Notes: generated by a model not told the origin, from the sequence alone. A DNA stretch of 64,000 nucleotides from Hermodice carunculata (GCA_964020975.1 OZ026624.1:66271008-66335007), one strand, 5' to 3'. Shown: positions 10,512-22,274, counted from the first letter of the stretch. A program made the numbers and translations.

Positions 10512-12385
10512 TAAGAATTTGAAATCGGGAGCGTCGGGTCTACCTAAAATAATATATGATGACATGTTAATGTGGACTCCAACTATACAACACTGAAATA
10601 CATTTTACGGAAGCGCCATGATATATTAAGCCGACAGGAAATATAAGTAAAATAATTCAGCGCTTGCAGTATCAACAGTTTTGAATGGGTCAAGTTTCCG
10701 AATTTTTACACGTGCTATGGTGGTGGCGCCATAGATCTTTGATACACTGTTTTCGAGTTCATCCCGATTAGCGATTGATGCAGCATGTTGAGAAATACAA
10801 ATGTTACCTTTTTACACATGGTTTCATATGTCGTAAGAGCTCACGCTACCGGCTCGCTGTTAACATTAAGGGTCTACTGTGGGGCTATGAATTTCAGTGT
10901 TAAAGTAGGTACTATTTTATTGACAAGTTGCCCCGCTTGACCGTGGATCAATGTTGCGTTATAGGAAACCCATATAGGGCTACACAAACGTGGCATTGTT
11001 AATTTAGCAAACCAGAAAAACATGTGAAATGTCATCAGCTTGTTCGGAAACATGGCGTACCCTCAAAATAATTAGCTTTTTTATTTATGCTCGGGGCTGT
11101 ATTCTTTCTTTGGGTCGAAGGAATATTATGAAATAAAGAAGAACAATTTACTTTCTCCCGATCAGCTACTTTCAAAAGAAAATATGGTCATATAGTTTTG
11201 TTTCAGAGCCTGAAGACAGGGAGATATAGAGAAAGAGAAATAAAGATGCAAAGAAAGAAAGCCATCTTGTAGCCATTAAAAATAAACACGCCTTCAGCAA
11301 CTCATTACTGTCAGTGTCTGTTGTCGTAGTTATGATTGGCATACAAAGTGGGAAGAAGGGAGCATTTGCCACCCGGCATAGTGAGTGCAAGTGTGCTGGG
11401 ACAGTTGTATCCCCAGAAAGGTGATTTCATTCAAGGAGGAATTAGCGTCAGAGATAGAATACGCGGCCACAAGTTCAAGTTGGTGACTTGAAAGTGCATT
11501 TTTTGGATTTGTATTTAATCCTGTTTGAGTGCAATGCAGAAGCTTGCAATGACAAAATGCAAACAGACTCCTGCATATTTTAAACGGAGCCTTTCTCATG
11601 GTTTTGCTGGTATGACAAAAATAAATGATTAAAATACAAAACGAATTGAAATCTAAGTAACCGTAGTACCGTCATGATTGTGGCCACCAAGCGGTGTTAA
11701 ATTTCAAAATGCCCAGTTGATATATGATATTAAATATTGGTTGCACTGTGGAATATTTGTGGTGACATGAGGGGCTTGAATGTTTAGAAAGATCATGGAA
11801 TCCCTCATTTGTCCACCCTTTGGCAAGGGTCAAATATGGTCACATAAAGCAATTGGTCTGTCAATGTCAGACATGCGAAATATATTATCAGGGACTTGAC
11901 AAATGTCATCTTAAAAGGCAAGTGTGACAAAGGAGAGACCACTATATGCACGCATAATGTGCGTTTGCAGAGCATTACATGCCAGGGACTGCATCAACCA
12001 ATTGGCCCCCACTTTGATCATCACCTAACCTTTGCTGTTTTGATGATATGGGGAGAAACATTCGTGTGGGTAGTCGTACATCTGCAATTGTTTGATCATC
12101 TTTTTATCACCACAAGTCATTAATTAAGCACATGTACGTAGGACTACACAAGCAGACAACAAAATAAGGAGAGGTACATGAGGCTTTGATTCTCAATTTT
12201 CTATTGTTAATGACAGAAATAGCGTTTAAAAACTCAGTAGCAACAAGTGTTCTGTCACACTATTACCCTTGTAAATGCTTGATGTGTTATATTGCAGAAA
12301 TCGACATCTTATCCATGTTTTAGCGCACGTTGTTTCTGACACCAAACTTTTCAGCTGTCTGATACGTAGAAAATCTTGTGCTTAT
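10512..12385. other. unassigned sequence, no gene seen
   Basis: Only frames under 90 codons; no motif or repeat family recognised. Confidence 0.5.
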
Positions 12386-12620
12386 CTCGTCTCCATTACA
12401 ATATTACTTTTCTAGGAAAAGACGAGTTGCACTGTTCCCTCAATATATCTTTGACTGTACAGTAATCCCTCCCTTGCAAGATTCACAGAATATTTGAAGT
12501 TTAGCTCGTCTTCATCAGAATATAACCTTTGTAGGAAAAGACGAGTTGGTCGATTCCCTCAACATCCTTGAATTTACAGTATTCTTTTCCTTACCAGATC
12601 ACTCCACGGTGAGACCAACT
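12386..12620. repeat. tandem duplication, 119-bp period
   Basis: Two diverged copies starting at CTCGTCT (12386 and 12505). They share GGAAAAGACGAGTTG, TTCCCTCAA and the closing GAT-CAC block. Within each copy CTCGTCT and AGACGAG form a short stem of about 7 bp. Confidence 0.8.
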
Positions 12621-12713
12621 GTCCGTATGACCACATTTATCATGTTCCAAATTCTATCAGTTAGAACCAATTCGGTCATCATTGAGAATCCAGCTACTTT
12701 GTGTGACCATTTT

Positions 12714-12838
12714 CGGACTTAGCATTGGGGTGGTCTTTGGACTTAACTTTGCGGTGGTCTTTGGACTTAGCATTGGGGTAGTCTTTGGGCTTACCATTGA
12801 GGCGGTCTTTGGACTTAGCAGTGAGGTGGTCTTTCAAT
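12714..12838. repeat. minisatellite, ~30-bp unit, about four copies
   Basis: Repeated GGACTTAGCATTGGGGTGGT-type units with single-base differences between copies. Confidence 0.85.
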
Positions 12839-12839
12839 G

Positions 12840-14110
12840 GAAGAACAACTGTAATTAATTAACAGCAAAACAATACGCAACTTCATTTATATTCATGTTA
12901 TAAATATTTGTTCGCAACGATACAGTAAAGAATCGGACGAACATTAAGTACGTATGGAACACAATATGTCCCTATAGAATCTATTATGGGTATTTAACAA
13001 AAAACCGACGTGGCTACTCACCCCCTCCCCCCCCCCCCCAACCGCCCACGGCACCATTACATTTGCTTTTTTTACTCTTTGGCTGCACAGGACCAGGAAC
13101 CAACAATTTGCAGAACATTTTATCACATACAAACAAAATACTGCACAAAACGAGTGAACAATAACTTTGGTAAAGTTTAGCAAGAACAAGAAAAATTGTT
13201 TTTTGATAAAGCAAAACATTTAATTGTACAATAAATAACAAAATTGAAAAATACGCGTCAAAATACACACCTTAATAAACTGTACTCCGTCTATCAATTT
13301 GCTTAATGGTGGCATTCTTGTCCACCAGCTAAGATTGTTCAAATCTACCACTGTCTTTGTAAATTACAAACAGGTCCATACAGCATGTATTAATATACAT
13401 GGCAGGAAAAATATTTATAAATGACCGCATTTTATGTGGTAAATTTCCCAAAATGCATTACCGATATGTGTAGATGATGGTTTTAATGTGGAATTAAACG
13501 TCACAAATAGGAAGCTGGATGTCTTCAGAGATTGATGTTCGTTGCAAATGCCATACCATGGAAGGTACAGCTCCTTGGCCATACTAAGGTTTAGTTTTAT
13601 TAACGGTAATTACCTTCAAAAATAGCATATTTAATGTCAAAGGAACAATTTTGTCTTCGTGTGTGTATGGAGGGGGGGGGGGGGGCGGTCCAAGGGAAAT
13701 AAGAGCAGTTATCGCTTACCCATGTAAGTCAGAAGACATGTTCAACAAATGAAGTAGTTCTTAAAATGTAACAAATGCAAGAATTATATTGATTGTTAAA
13801 ACTTCACCACCGCCACCACCACCACCACCCCCCTCCCCTTAAAAAAGGGAGCAAAATGTTTCGGCCGATGACACTGAAGTAGCACGTAAGAAATACTCCA
13901 AAGGTTTGGCCCTCTAAGAAATTACCAGAAATAGCAGACCGCTTGCACATGTAGCAAAATTGATCGAGTAATATGGTACGATGCCCAGCAAGGCATCACA
14001 AATGCTCCCGACCCAGTTCTAGCTCATATTATTGCGCATCGTAATTAGGTTTTACCTTATGTAGACATACAGCCCTATCCATGAAGCGGTAGGTTCCTGA
14101 ACTTGTAGTG
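12840..14110. other. unassigned sequence with homopolymer runs
   Basis: Holds a C-rich run at 13021-13039, a G-run at 13672-13685 and a CCACCA-rich patch near 13807-13835. No gene recognised. Confidence 0.6.

Positions 14111-14111
<1 letters not shown>

Positions 14112-14181
<70 letters not shown>
14112..14181. repeat. (AT)n microsatellite at a LINE 3' end
   Basis: Pure AT repeat abutting the 3' end of the minus-strand LINE that follows. Read on the minus strand the junction is AATAAAGATATATATA, so the tract may have grown from the LINE tail. Confidence 0.9.
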
Positions 14182-14183
<2 letters not shown>

Positions 14184-15135
14184 TTATTCGTACATAATGG
14201 TACACTGTATTGTATATATCATAAAGATACAAAGAAAGAGGTGAAAGAGTAGGAAAAAAACCCTGGTCATTCAACATCGAAATAATGTACACCTTCCAAT
14301 AACGAAGCTACTTCAGCAGGTGCACAGGAATTCAACGAAGTCATGGCACTCCTTCTGTGTTAAAGTAGTCTGCCAGCTGCCATCCCTAATTTCGCATAAC
14401 TCGCGGATGGTATTGGCAAGTGAACAAACTTCACCTGGTATGTGTCTGGCATTGTCAACAAGTTCAAGCAGATCATGTACATTATACGAAGGCAACTTTG
14501 ATCTCAAAATATTGTATTTACATAGGATATGATTAAGAGAATTGCCAACGGCAGGGCGCTCCCCTGAAAAGCTAACTTACAAAGAGTTTGTACAGTAACA
14601 TTATTGCTGTGGTACAGTTTACAAAAGAATCTCAGAAAACGCTTATGGAGTTGCGCCTCTATTTCAGCATCTTCGCAAATCAAGTTTGGCAAGTTACAGT
14701 GGGACCGATATGGAAGTCTCCAAACTAATCGGACAGCCTTTCTCCAGGACGTGTAGAAAAGTTAAACATATTTACTAGAGAGGTCCCACAGCTGACATCC
14801 ATACAGTGGCATAGAGTAACTTTTGAATAATTTGTATCTGGTCGATGAAAAAATATGGTTAAATTGAGATTTAATTAGGTTGACTTCAATATTGAAATCT
14901 CGAATAGAATCTATGATATTTTCTTCTTCCACATTGGGACCAATGAGATTGCCTAGATGCTGAAATGAAGTAACACGCTTGATCTGTTCACCCTCCATAT
15001 AAATGGGCAAAGAGGTTGAGAAGTCATCTTTACCAAATGTTATCATTTTAGATTTGTCTGGATTAAGTACAACATTTTACTCATGTCAGAAATTGATGCA
15101 GACGTCCAACAGGTTCATCAAGGAAAGAAAGCCAC
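14182..15135 (-). mobile_element. 5'-truncated LINE, RT C-terminal half and 3' UTR
   Basis: The minus-strand translation is continuous with minor frame changes. It reads LNPDKSKMITFGK (the post-palm block), FQHLGNLIG, then KLFKSYSMPLYGCQLWDLSS and FYTSWRKAVR-like and LPYRSHCNLPNLI segments. These are typical of the thumb/C-terminal region of non-LTR reverse transcriptases in which a W-R-K-A-V-R motif precedes LPYRTH. The frame ends near 14300 and a ~110-base 3' UTR with AATAAA leads into (AT)n. The endonuclease and RT palm are absent, the normal product of incomplete reverse transcription. Clade not assigned. Confidence 0.75.
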
Positions 15136-16155
15136 TTCACAAATTCGAATGAAAACATGTAAAATCAAAATCAAAATCAGACTGCTGCTTCATAATCATT
15201 TATAAATGATCCATAATAATGTATGATGTGTGGAATGTTCACATTGCATTAAGGCACGTCGTGACCGCTCGTCATGTATACACGTTTAAAACTGTGTGCA
15301 AAATCTGCACAAATACACGATTCTGGATCACATTTAAAAACTAGATGGGGTATAGGTTTATTTGTTACACAGAAGGGAGCAGAGGGCGAACTCCGATCCA
15401 AGTCTATTGAATGTATCCCATAGCGTTTTCAAGGATGTGAAAATCTCACATTCTCCTCAGTGTGACATACTGCGTGGCACTGAAGGTAATTTGAAAGACT
15501 GACGTCCAATTGAGGTTATTATGAGTTCATGGCGCGCACATTGCCCATATAACGAAAATTGTGCTGATGCCATCTATTGTTAGGAAAAAGTGAGGAGTCA
15601 AAACTTGAGTTGAACCGGTCTTCATTTGCCTGGAACTTTCCTGAGTCTTTCACACGTTATATACACATATCGTGGCGTATCACAACAAGATAATGACCAA
15701 CGATTAATGAATACCGACCGACGGTCAACGTGTAATGGTTAACGAATAACGTAACACATAACGGTTAACATAGCGGGTAACGTAACCTAACGGTGAAATC
15801 TGTAAGTACAGAAATGAAGTACCAAAACTTACAAAGAGTTCACGTAAAGCATGTATAACTCATAAATGTGCAAATACACAGCAGATACAATAAATGTAAG
15901 ATTCAGACACTAATGTAAATCGAAAGAGAAAGTTACTTTCATACTGTTGGAGGTTCTCCAGCACAACGAAAGAATATGAAAATGTCTGGCGAGAAGAAAC
16001 ACGTCCTCTCCCAGTGAAGGATTCCGGCTCAACTGCCCAACACGCGGGCGCCCCTTTGTCTTACTAAATTACATTAAGACGTAAACTACATAGCCTCGTA
16101 AGCTCCCATGAATAAACTTGTAAGTTCAATGTTAGGTACACCTAAATGATAGTTC

Positions 16156-16157
<2 letters not shown>
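15136..16157. other. unassigned sequence
   Basis: Begins with a short (AAAATC)n run at 15160-15178, otherwise featureless. No gene recognised. Confidence 0.5.

Positions 16158-16186
<29 letters not shown>
16158..16186. repeat. (AT)n microsatellite
   Basis: Fourteen AT units. Confidence 0.95.
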
Positions 16187-16189
<3 letters not shown>

Positions 16190-16667
16190 CTTTATCATTC
16201 TAAATTATAATACAAAGCTGTAACTATACTATTTTTAGCAAAACGCCACAGAAAGTTATAATTGTTTAATATAAATGCTTTATGAAAGTTTAACATTTCA
16301 ACCTCAACACTTAACGGAGCCACCTAGGTGGCTTCTTGGGAATCACTTTACGATATAAAGTGACACCTATTGTGCCTAAGGCTTATAGTGTGTTCCATAC
16401 AACTCTGCCCTCCACATTTACTAAACTAGAGGCACTTGGTGCTATCCGATTGACTTAAGCATTTGTCACGTTTGGGCTGGAACTTTTGACTAACTGTAAC
16501 CCAGTTATAATGATAAATACGATCATTTCGCAGCTACGGTGACCAAGAGTCGTGAGCTAATGGCGTTCCTCTGCCACTTGACACAGCCTTCAGTCCTACT
16601 ACACATGTATGCCAAGTGCCATATAAATGTGTTAACACAAGTAATACAGTGTGGTCATGCTATGTAA

Positions 16668-16670
<3 letters not shown>
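16187..16670. other. unassigned sequence
   Basis: No gene. A short palindrome, AGCCACCTAGGTGGCT, lies at about 16318-16333. Confidence 0.5.

Positions 16671-16714
<44 letters not shown>
16671..16714. repeat. (CA)n microsatellite
   Basis: Twenty-two CA units. Confidence 0.97.
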
Positions 16715-16719
<5 letters not shown>

Positions 16720-18462
16720 AAAAACATCTTCTCCAAGGGGGCAGAAAGGCCACAACTATGTTTTACTTTTTATGTTTGCTGTGCCCCAGAGACGTGAAGT
16801 GATGCTGCCATGTCTAACATACATTATCATATCAGAAGACAAAGAGAAACCCTCTTAGACTACAAATACATTTTGTACTTGCTTTGCTACCTTTTCTTAC
16901 ATATCAGGAGACATACATGTAGACCCAATGGTTTTAAAACCCCCTTTTATAGTCTCAAAGAGAAATAAGTTATGTACTCGCTTTCGTCCTAATTGATCTT
17001 GCTACCGATGAAAATATTTCTATAAATGCACATGTCAGAAGACAAACCCCAAGGGTTTGGAAAAACTCTTAGTAATGAAGAACAAATTAATAAATTTGAA
17101 TGTACTTGTTTTGTTCTGTTTTTGCCAGTAATGAAAATATTTCAGCACACATCTATCCATGTGATAAAAAGTATATTGTTCTTTATTTTTAAGTTACGTC
17201 GAAGACCTGATGATTCATAAACAGTAGGTGTTTTCACAATGAATTAGAGTACGAAACATTTAACACTTGTATAAAGGTTACCGTAAATTTGAGTCGCTGG
17301 GCAACGATAGTAACGAATTCAACACGCCCCGGGCGATGTACTCTAGTGTAAATTTCCTTCTTCCCCGTAAAACAAAAGTTAAGATATAGTCACAAGACAG
17401 CATTCACTTACATTGTAGTATTATAATATGGTTAACTTCACACTCGATCACCTTGTAAGACGTCAAATTTCGTACTGGCGACTTTTAAGTCCGCCATTTT
17501 AGACATGCTTGTACCGAGGAAACCACTCCATGATGTCGACAAAGGTACTGGGATAGTCATTTGATTCTCCGGAATCCCCCCCCCTCCCCCCAAATGGAAA
17601 ATGTTCGATTCAATATCAATAAAGTTACGTTTTCCATGTAAAACATGCCTTTATTTATCATTGTCTATGTCATTGAATAATATCTCACCTTAATTTTATG
17701 CGGAGGACTATGATTTTGCATCAATAAAAACAGAAAAATCTTCGTACAGGCACCTGCATTAGGCCTACGTACACCTAGTACACGTTAGTACGCCGTCATT
17801 TTATTACGGCTCATCGTCTGCTTTGCTTTGGCGCTAAAATATTGTAAGAATAATTTCTTATCAAAACCACCAGATATCAAGCTAAGAGTATAATAGCAAC
17901 AAGAAGTTTTACCTAAAGATTGATATTCTGCTTGCATTTGGGGAGAAGGTAACATATAGAATTTTATTAACATTTTAATATTTCAAGTTAATTAAAAAAT
18001 ACGTGTATCCATGTTTCTTATGATGCTTGCCTATGAAATGCCACGCCTTGGCTAATTCAACGTCGTAGGCCCATTATATATATATATTTTAATATTTGTG
18101 TAGGCCAAATAAACCGCTTTAAATAAGTCAAGTGCATTATAAAGTTAGAACAGTAAGCTTAGGCCACTTTATGAAGAATTCATTAATTTTGTTCTGAAGA
18201 GTTGGAAAAGTAGGCTTATTTTATGAAGAACTTCAATCTCTAAGCCCAAGTACTTCCAGATACTCTATACATAGCTTAAACTTAAACATTATTCTCATTG
18301 TTGTCAAATGATTGTTACCGGCAAATTTCATGCCTTATATGCTTAGTCTTAAAACCTGAGATTTGAAATAAATATGTTTTGCATAAATGCGTAATGCCAG
18401 TTGCTAAAGTATTTGAACTTAATTTAGCAATGATTTTGATATTGATGCTTTTCATGTTCGGC
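16715..18462. other. unassigned sequence, no gene seen
   Basis: Frames under 70 codons only. A short C-run is present at 17576-17590. Confidence 0.5.
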
Positions 18463-18540
<78 letters not shown>

Positions 18541-18541
18541 G

Positions 18542-18615
<74 letters not shown>
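18463..18615. repeat. (AAT)n / (AATGAT)n microsatellite
   Basis: Starts as AAT, passes through seven or more AATGAT units, and returns to AAT. The poly-Asn/Asp frame across it is a repeat artefact. Confidence 0.97.
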
Positions 18616-18616
<1 letters not shown>

Positions 18617-19594
18617 TTGACTATTTATGGATTTATGATTTTTTATTTTCCCTCAAATTAAGCTCTCCTAATGATGTAGAAACACCCGAGGCTAACTGGT
18701 GTTTAAAAAAACAAAAATTGAAAACATTAGCTAGGTAAGATAAGCATATTACTCTTCATGTGCTCATTTTTTTGTGTGTCAAGAAAAAATCTTCATGTAC
18801 GCCAAGTTCTCCTGCTAAAGCTTCTGGATATACAGTTTATATGATATTTTTATATGAAAGTTATTTTTATAATGATGTCGAAAGTGGAATTAGTACACAG
18901 ATAATTCCTTCGGGGTCAGATTTATCTGTAACGAGAAGGGAAAAAGTTAATAAATACAGATGGCCCAAATTTAGACGTTTATCATAAGGCAGTTTCGGGC
19001 GAATCATAAATGTAATACTAATAAAATCCTTGAAAGGAAATACAAGCAATTGTGTTAGTGTATATATGTCGTTGTGAGAATGAAGACTATTGAAACCAAA
19101 GAAACCAACGAGGTTGAAAGATTATGTACTAAATCATAAACTTGTCATTTTAATAGTGTACCTTTTGTGGCTTGTGTTCGCCGGTTTCATACAGGTTCAA
19201 TTACTTAACTTTTCTTTCCTTTGTGTGCAATCATAGACATTACCTTCTCAGTACGTTTTTCTGTTTTTTCTATTTTATTATTTACAGCAAACCTCTGTTT
19301 ATAGTTCTTTTCTCTGACATCATATTATCATACATAGACATGCTAAATTCAGTGTGGTATGTGACCTCCTTGTGTAATTGTGCACCAAGATTGAATTACT
19401 CGAAATACCAAAAAAAAAAAAAAAAAATTATGAACACTTCAAATTTTTATTTGCCCGTATCTTCAGAGCCATTGAAGGGGGAATGTGGCATTTTAAATTA
19501 TATTTATAAGAGTCTGGTATTTGCGCGCCCAGCAGATAGGAAACATAAGTTGTATATATATATATCTTATTGTGGCCGTTACTAAGTGTCAGTA
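18616..19594. other. unassigned sequence
   Basis: No gene recognised. The 137-codon frame at 19172-19585 is hydrophobic and low-complexity and contains an A-run at about 19411-19427. Confidence 0.45.
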
Positions 19595-19824
19595 AAGGGT
19601 CAGCCAAAATTATCAACATTTTCGAAGGTGCACACAGGGTACTCTTCCTTGTAAACCCCTCTCACCCCTTAAAAGATTATGCTAAAAATGTTGATTTTTT
19701 TGGTTAAATATTGATCAACATTTTCAAAATTAGCTAAACACGTACATTGATCTTAACACCACCCCCACCCCTGCACATACTCTATGTACTCATGTAAAAA
19801 TGTTGACAAAAATGGGTGACCCCT
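19595..19824. mobile_element. candidate MITE with imperfect ~29-bp terminal inverted repeats
   Basis: The left end (19595-19623, GGGTCAGCC then ATCAACATTTT) and right end (19796-19824, AAAATGTTGAC then GGGTGACCCC) are inverted copies at about 22 of 29 positions. A further AAAATGTTGAT / ATCAACATTTT inverted pair lies inside (19687-19728). No coding capacity. Confidence 0.5.
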
Positions 19825-20579
19825 AAAAGTTCAGATTCAACATTTTAAAGTATATGCTACTTATGAAGGTACACAATCATATTTAACTTGAAACAAATAT
19901 CCCTTTCTTATTTTCTTTCTGTTCTTTTTCTCTTGCCTACTTCTTTCCTTCCTTTTAGGTTTCGTTTTTGAAAAATTACGCAAAACATGTTTAATTCTAG
20001 CTCAAATTACATGTATATATAATTACCTAACAAACTGTTGGACCGAAAAAAGGACATGCCTTTTGAACTTGAACATTGAAATCCAAAAAAAGAAAAGACA
20101 ATTAATGTAGGATATGGAGCTCGTCCTACTATCGGTCCTCCAGATATTTGTATAAGTGTGTTTACAATTTTTTTTATTTCATACTTGGTTTCATTTTGAG
20201 ATTAAATTTATGACGGGAGTTTAAGAACAATAGACGATGAGTGCTGTAGCATCTATATCGAGTCGCTTTATAATAATCATATATATATATATATATATAT
20301 ATAACATTAGTTTGAGGTGTATGTGCAATGAAGTTTTTCATAAACTGGTGACATAGAATGTGGGGATTTAATAGTACCGAATAATATATATTTATATATA
20401 ATCATACCCGTATATACATGCATCTATAGTCCCGTCTCTGCACACTGAATTGCTCACCTCAAACAGGTATGATAATAACAATTCCGTTATCTTATCCTTG
20501 CCTCATCTGTTTTCGTTTGTTGATTTTGCTTGGTAATACTATTGTTTTGTATTTGTGTCTTTTTGCCCAGAACCACTTC
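19825..20579. other. unassigned sequence with (AT)n
   Basis: Contains an (AT)12 tract at 20279-20302. No gene recognised. Confidence 0.5.
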
Positions 20580-20776
20580 CTAGTAGTCAATATCCTATTC
20601 CGCAGTTCGAGCTCTTTACTCTCCATAAGCTAACCTGTCCCTGTCTAACCTGTATACATATGGAATTACTATTGTCTATATTGCACACGTTCCTCTGTAA
20701 AATTTTGACATAGGCTGTATCAGCCCAAATAAATAAAGGGTCTTCAGCGGGTAACTACTCAACATGTTTCGGAGCC
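20580..20776 (+). repeat. dispersed repeat, copy 1
   Basis: About 190 bases matching the reverse complement of 63123-63298. Shared blocks in order: TAGTCA, CTCCATAAG, AACCTGT, CTGTCTAAC, ATACATATGGAA, ACTATTGTC, AATTTTGACA, CCCAAATAAAT and ACATGTTTCGG. Family unknown. The AAATAAATAAA core and location suggest a retroposon 3' region, but this is inference. Confidence 0.75.
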
Positions 20777-20880
20777 TTTTACCCGTTTGACGCAAATAAT
20801 CAACCTCATTTGTAATGAAATGAACTTATATTTTCTTTTTGTGCCTTCTCTCTATCTACTCTTAGCCATATGCTACAGCT

Positions 20881-21099
20881 ATGAGCCTATCACATCAAAT
20901 AAAAAGACTAAAGCAGTGGTCTGGACAAAATATGCAAGATACATATGGTTCAGTTCAATCTGAGGATATAACAGTGCACAAGGCAGCAACAGTTTTCAAC
21001 TTCCCACGCAAAACTTTAGATAATCGACTTAAAGGGATGGGTGGAAAGACGGGGCTATCGTCTGAAGAAGAGTTATCACTTATACGTTATACGAAAAGG
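20881..21099 (+). pseudogene. pogo-like transposase, N-terminal psq-type HTH segment
   Basis: Opens with MSLSHQIKRLKQW and continues DITVHKAATVFNFPRKTLDNRLKG, the HTH_psq fold found at the N-terminus of pogo/Tigger-type (Tc1/mariner superfamily) transposases and in domesticated relatives. Then SSEEELSLIRY, the start of the linker to the CENP-B-type domain. At 21098 the frame runs into a 50-bp-arm hairpin and the transposase sequence stops. Its continuation is about 0.94 kb downstream. Known role of the family: binding terminal repeats and cutting at TA targets. This copy cannot make a complete enzyme. Confidence 0.75.
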
Positions 21100-21215
21100 A
21101 GATACCACGTGTTAGGGGGATATATTCTGAAAGCCTGCATTATAAATCCTGACTACGTAGCTGGAGGGATTTATAATACAGGCGTTCAGAATATATCCCA
21201 ATAAGTGGTATCTCC
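21098..21215. mobile_element. hairpin MITE with ~50-bp arms inserted in the transposase
   Basis: The left arm (21098-21149) begins GGAGATACCAC and ends ATTATAAATCC; the right arm (21167-21215) is its inverse with about six mismatches. The spacer is only ~17 bases. It interrupts the psq-containing frame. Confidence 0.8.
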
Positions 21216-21218
21216 AAT

Positions 21219-21387
21219 TTATACCATGCCTCCTTTGTTTTCTCAAGGGATATATATGTCACCTGCTTGCACATATATCCCTGCTTTAAATTTCTATGGC
21301 TCAATTTCAACACAGAACTGATTTGCTTTGGTGAATACATTTTAAAATGCATTTATATTCATGAAAACAAAGAAGGCATGGTATAAA
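21219..21387. repeat. inverted repeat pair with nested palindrome
   Basis: Outer arms at 21219-21243 and 21362-21387 (motif GGCATGGTATAAA and its inverse). Inside is a second palindrome at 21246-21288 (AGGGATATATATGT / ACATATATCCCT). It is directly adjacent to the hairpin before it. Confidence 0.75.
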
Positions 21388-21389
21388 AA

Positions 21390-21445
21390 GGATACATCCC
21401 TTGTTCTCGTGATTTATCTGGAATCCCTTGAACTTGGGATGTATC
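21390..21445. repeat. short inverted repeat (GGATACATCCC / GGGATGTATCC)
   Basis: Arms of 11 bases with a ~34-base spacer. It is another member of the palindrome cluster inside the pogo-like relic. Confidence 0.65.
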
Positions 21446-21452
21446 CTCTTCT

Positions 21453-21950
21453 TAAACCATACCTCTTTTGTCACTGGCACAATTTCATAGTTGGAAACCC
21501 TTTTCAGCACCTTAATCCAAGAAACCGTGTGGAACTAATTTTTGACCTGGCTGTGCACCCACATCCCAGGTCTTCCTTGGCACGATCCACTGAGCACCAT
21601 AAGAGAAACAAAACGTGCCTCAACGACCAGGTCACTGGATGGTTGCTTCAACCTGTGGAAATCAGTGCGGGTTCGAATCCTGCCGGCACCTTACTGATAT
21701 GTTATTTTTTTCTGAAATAACGCAGAGAGAACACTAGGTCTACATGGCAAAATTCGAAGTCCAGCATTCTGGTCACAGAAAGTAGTTTTCATACAAGAGA
21801 TATTATCTCGGTAATAATAGCTCGTGAGCTAATGTATCTGTTGAAACACCGAGTTTAAATAAAGATCTGTATCTGTATCTGTACAGGGTTTATACTGAAA
21901 AAACGGCAGAAGAAACCCCAGGCAGTGACAAAAGAGGCATGGTTTAAATA
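21453..21950. repeat. inverted repeat flanking a SINE
   Basis: The left arm (21453-21478, TTAAACCATACCTCTTTTGT then CACTGG) is the inverse of the right arm (21922-21948) with two or three mismatches. The arms enclose the SINE below. The motif GGCATGGTTTAAA is shared with the 21219-21387 pair, so the palindromes belong to one family. Confidence 0.7.
21612..21886 (+). mobile_element. tRNA-derived SINE with (ATCTGT)n tail
   Basis: The head has an A-box-like AGGTCACTGGATGG and a clear B box GGTTCGAATCC (about 21669-21679). The T-arm has five pairs (GCGGG/CCTGC), and GTGCC...GGCAC forms an acceptor-like stem. A ~190-base body follows and ends AATAAAG and then three ATCTGT-type units. Short tandem tails of this kind are typical of SINEs that share a 3' end with a LINE partner. 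It is a different family from the SINE at 3546. Confidence 0.75.
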
Positions 21951-22029
21951 TACATTATGTGGCATCTTGTGCTTTCCTACTCTATGTATCCTAGATCATT
22001 GGGTTTGCTTGGCCGATCACAACCACCAA

Positions 22030-22262
22030 AAAAAAGGGGTGTGTGTGTGAAATATTTGGACCTAACGGTGTTAGTGAAAAGTGGTGGAGAGGTTTCCAAG
22101 CCAGAAAGCCTGAAATCACTCTAAGGCGACTTGATCCTTTGAATCGTGGGCAAGCCACTATGTCCAGCCAGTCAGCAATTAATGATTACTTCATGTTATT
22201 AGATAGCATTCTAAATGAAAATTCTCTCAAAGACTAGCCACAATGCTAAATAATGTAGGGCT
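22030..22262 (+). pseudogene. pogo-like transposase, CENP-B-type HTH continuation
   Basis: Reads FGPNGVSEKWWRGFQARKPEITLRR, then LNRGQATMSSQSAINDYF and LLDSILNENSLKD. This is the HTH_Tnp_Tc5/CENP-B second DNA-binding domain that follows the psq domain in pogo-like enzymes (known pattern: S-x-KWWRxF-x-RHPExxLR). Just after a stop at 22235 the bases still resemble the YNVDExG block bearing the first catalytic Asp, but the Asp codon is not preserved. The frame then runs into a (GA)n tract. Roughly 60 residues expected between this and the psq segment are replaced by the nested repeats. Clearly dead. Confidence 0.72.
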
Positions 22263-22273
22263 TTGTATGGCCT

Positions 22274-22274
<1 letters not shown>

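Noticed and set aside
18379-18738. Poly-Asn/Asp protein
   Set aside because: Microsatellite translation; flanking codons are not protein-like.
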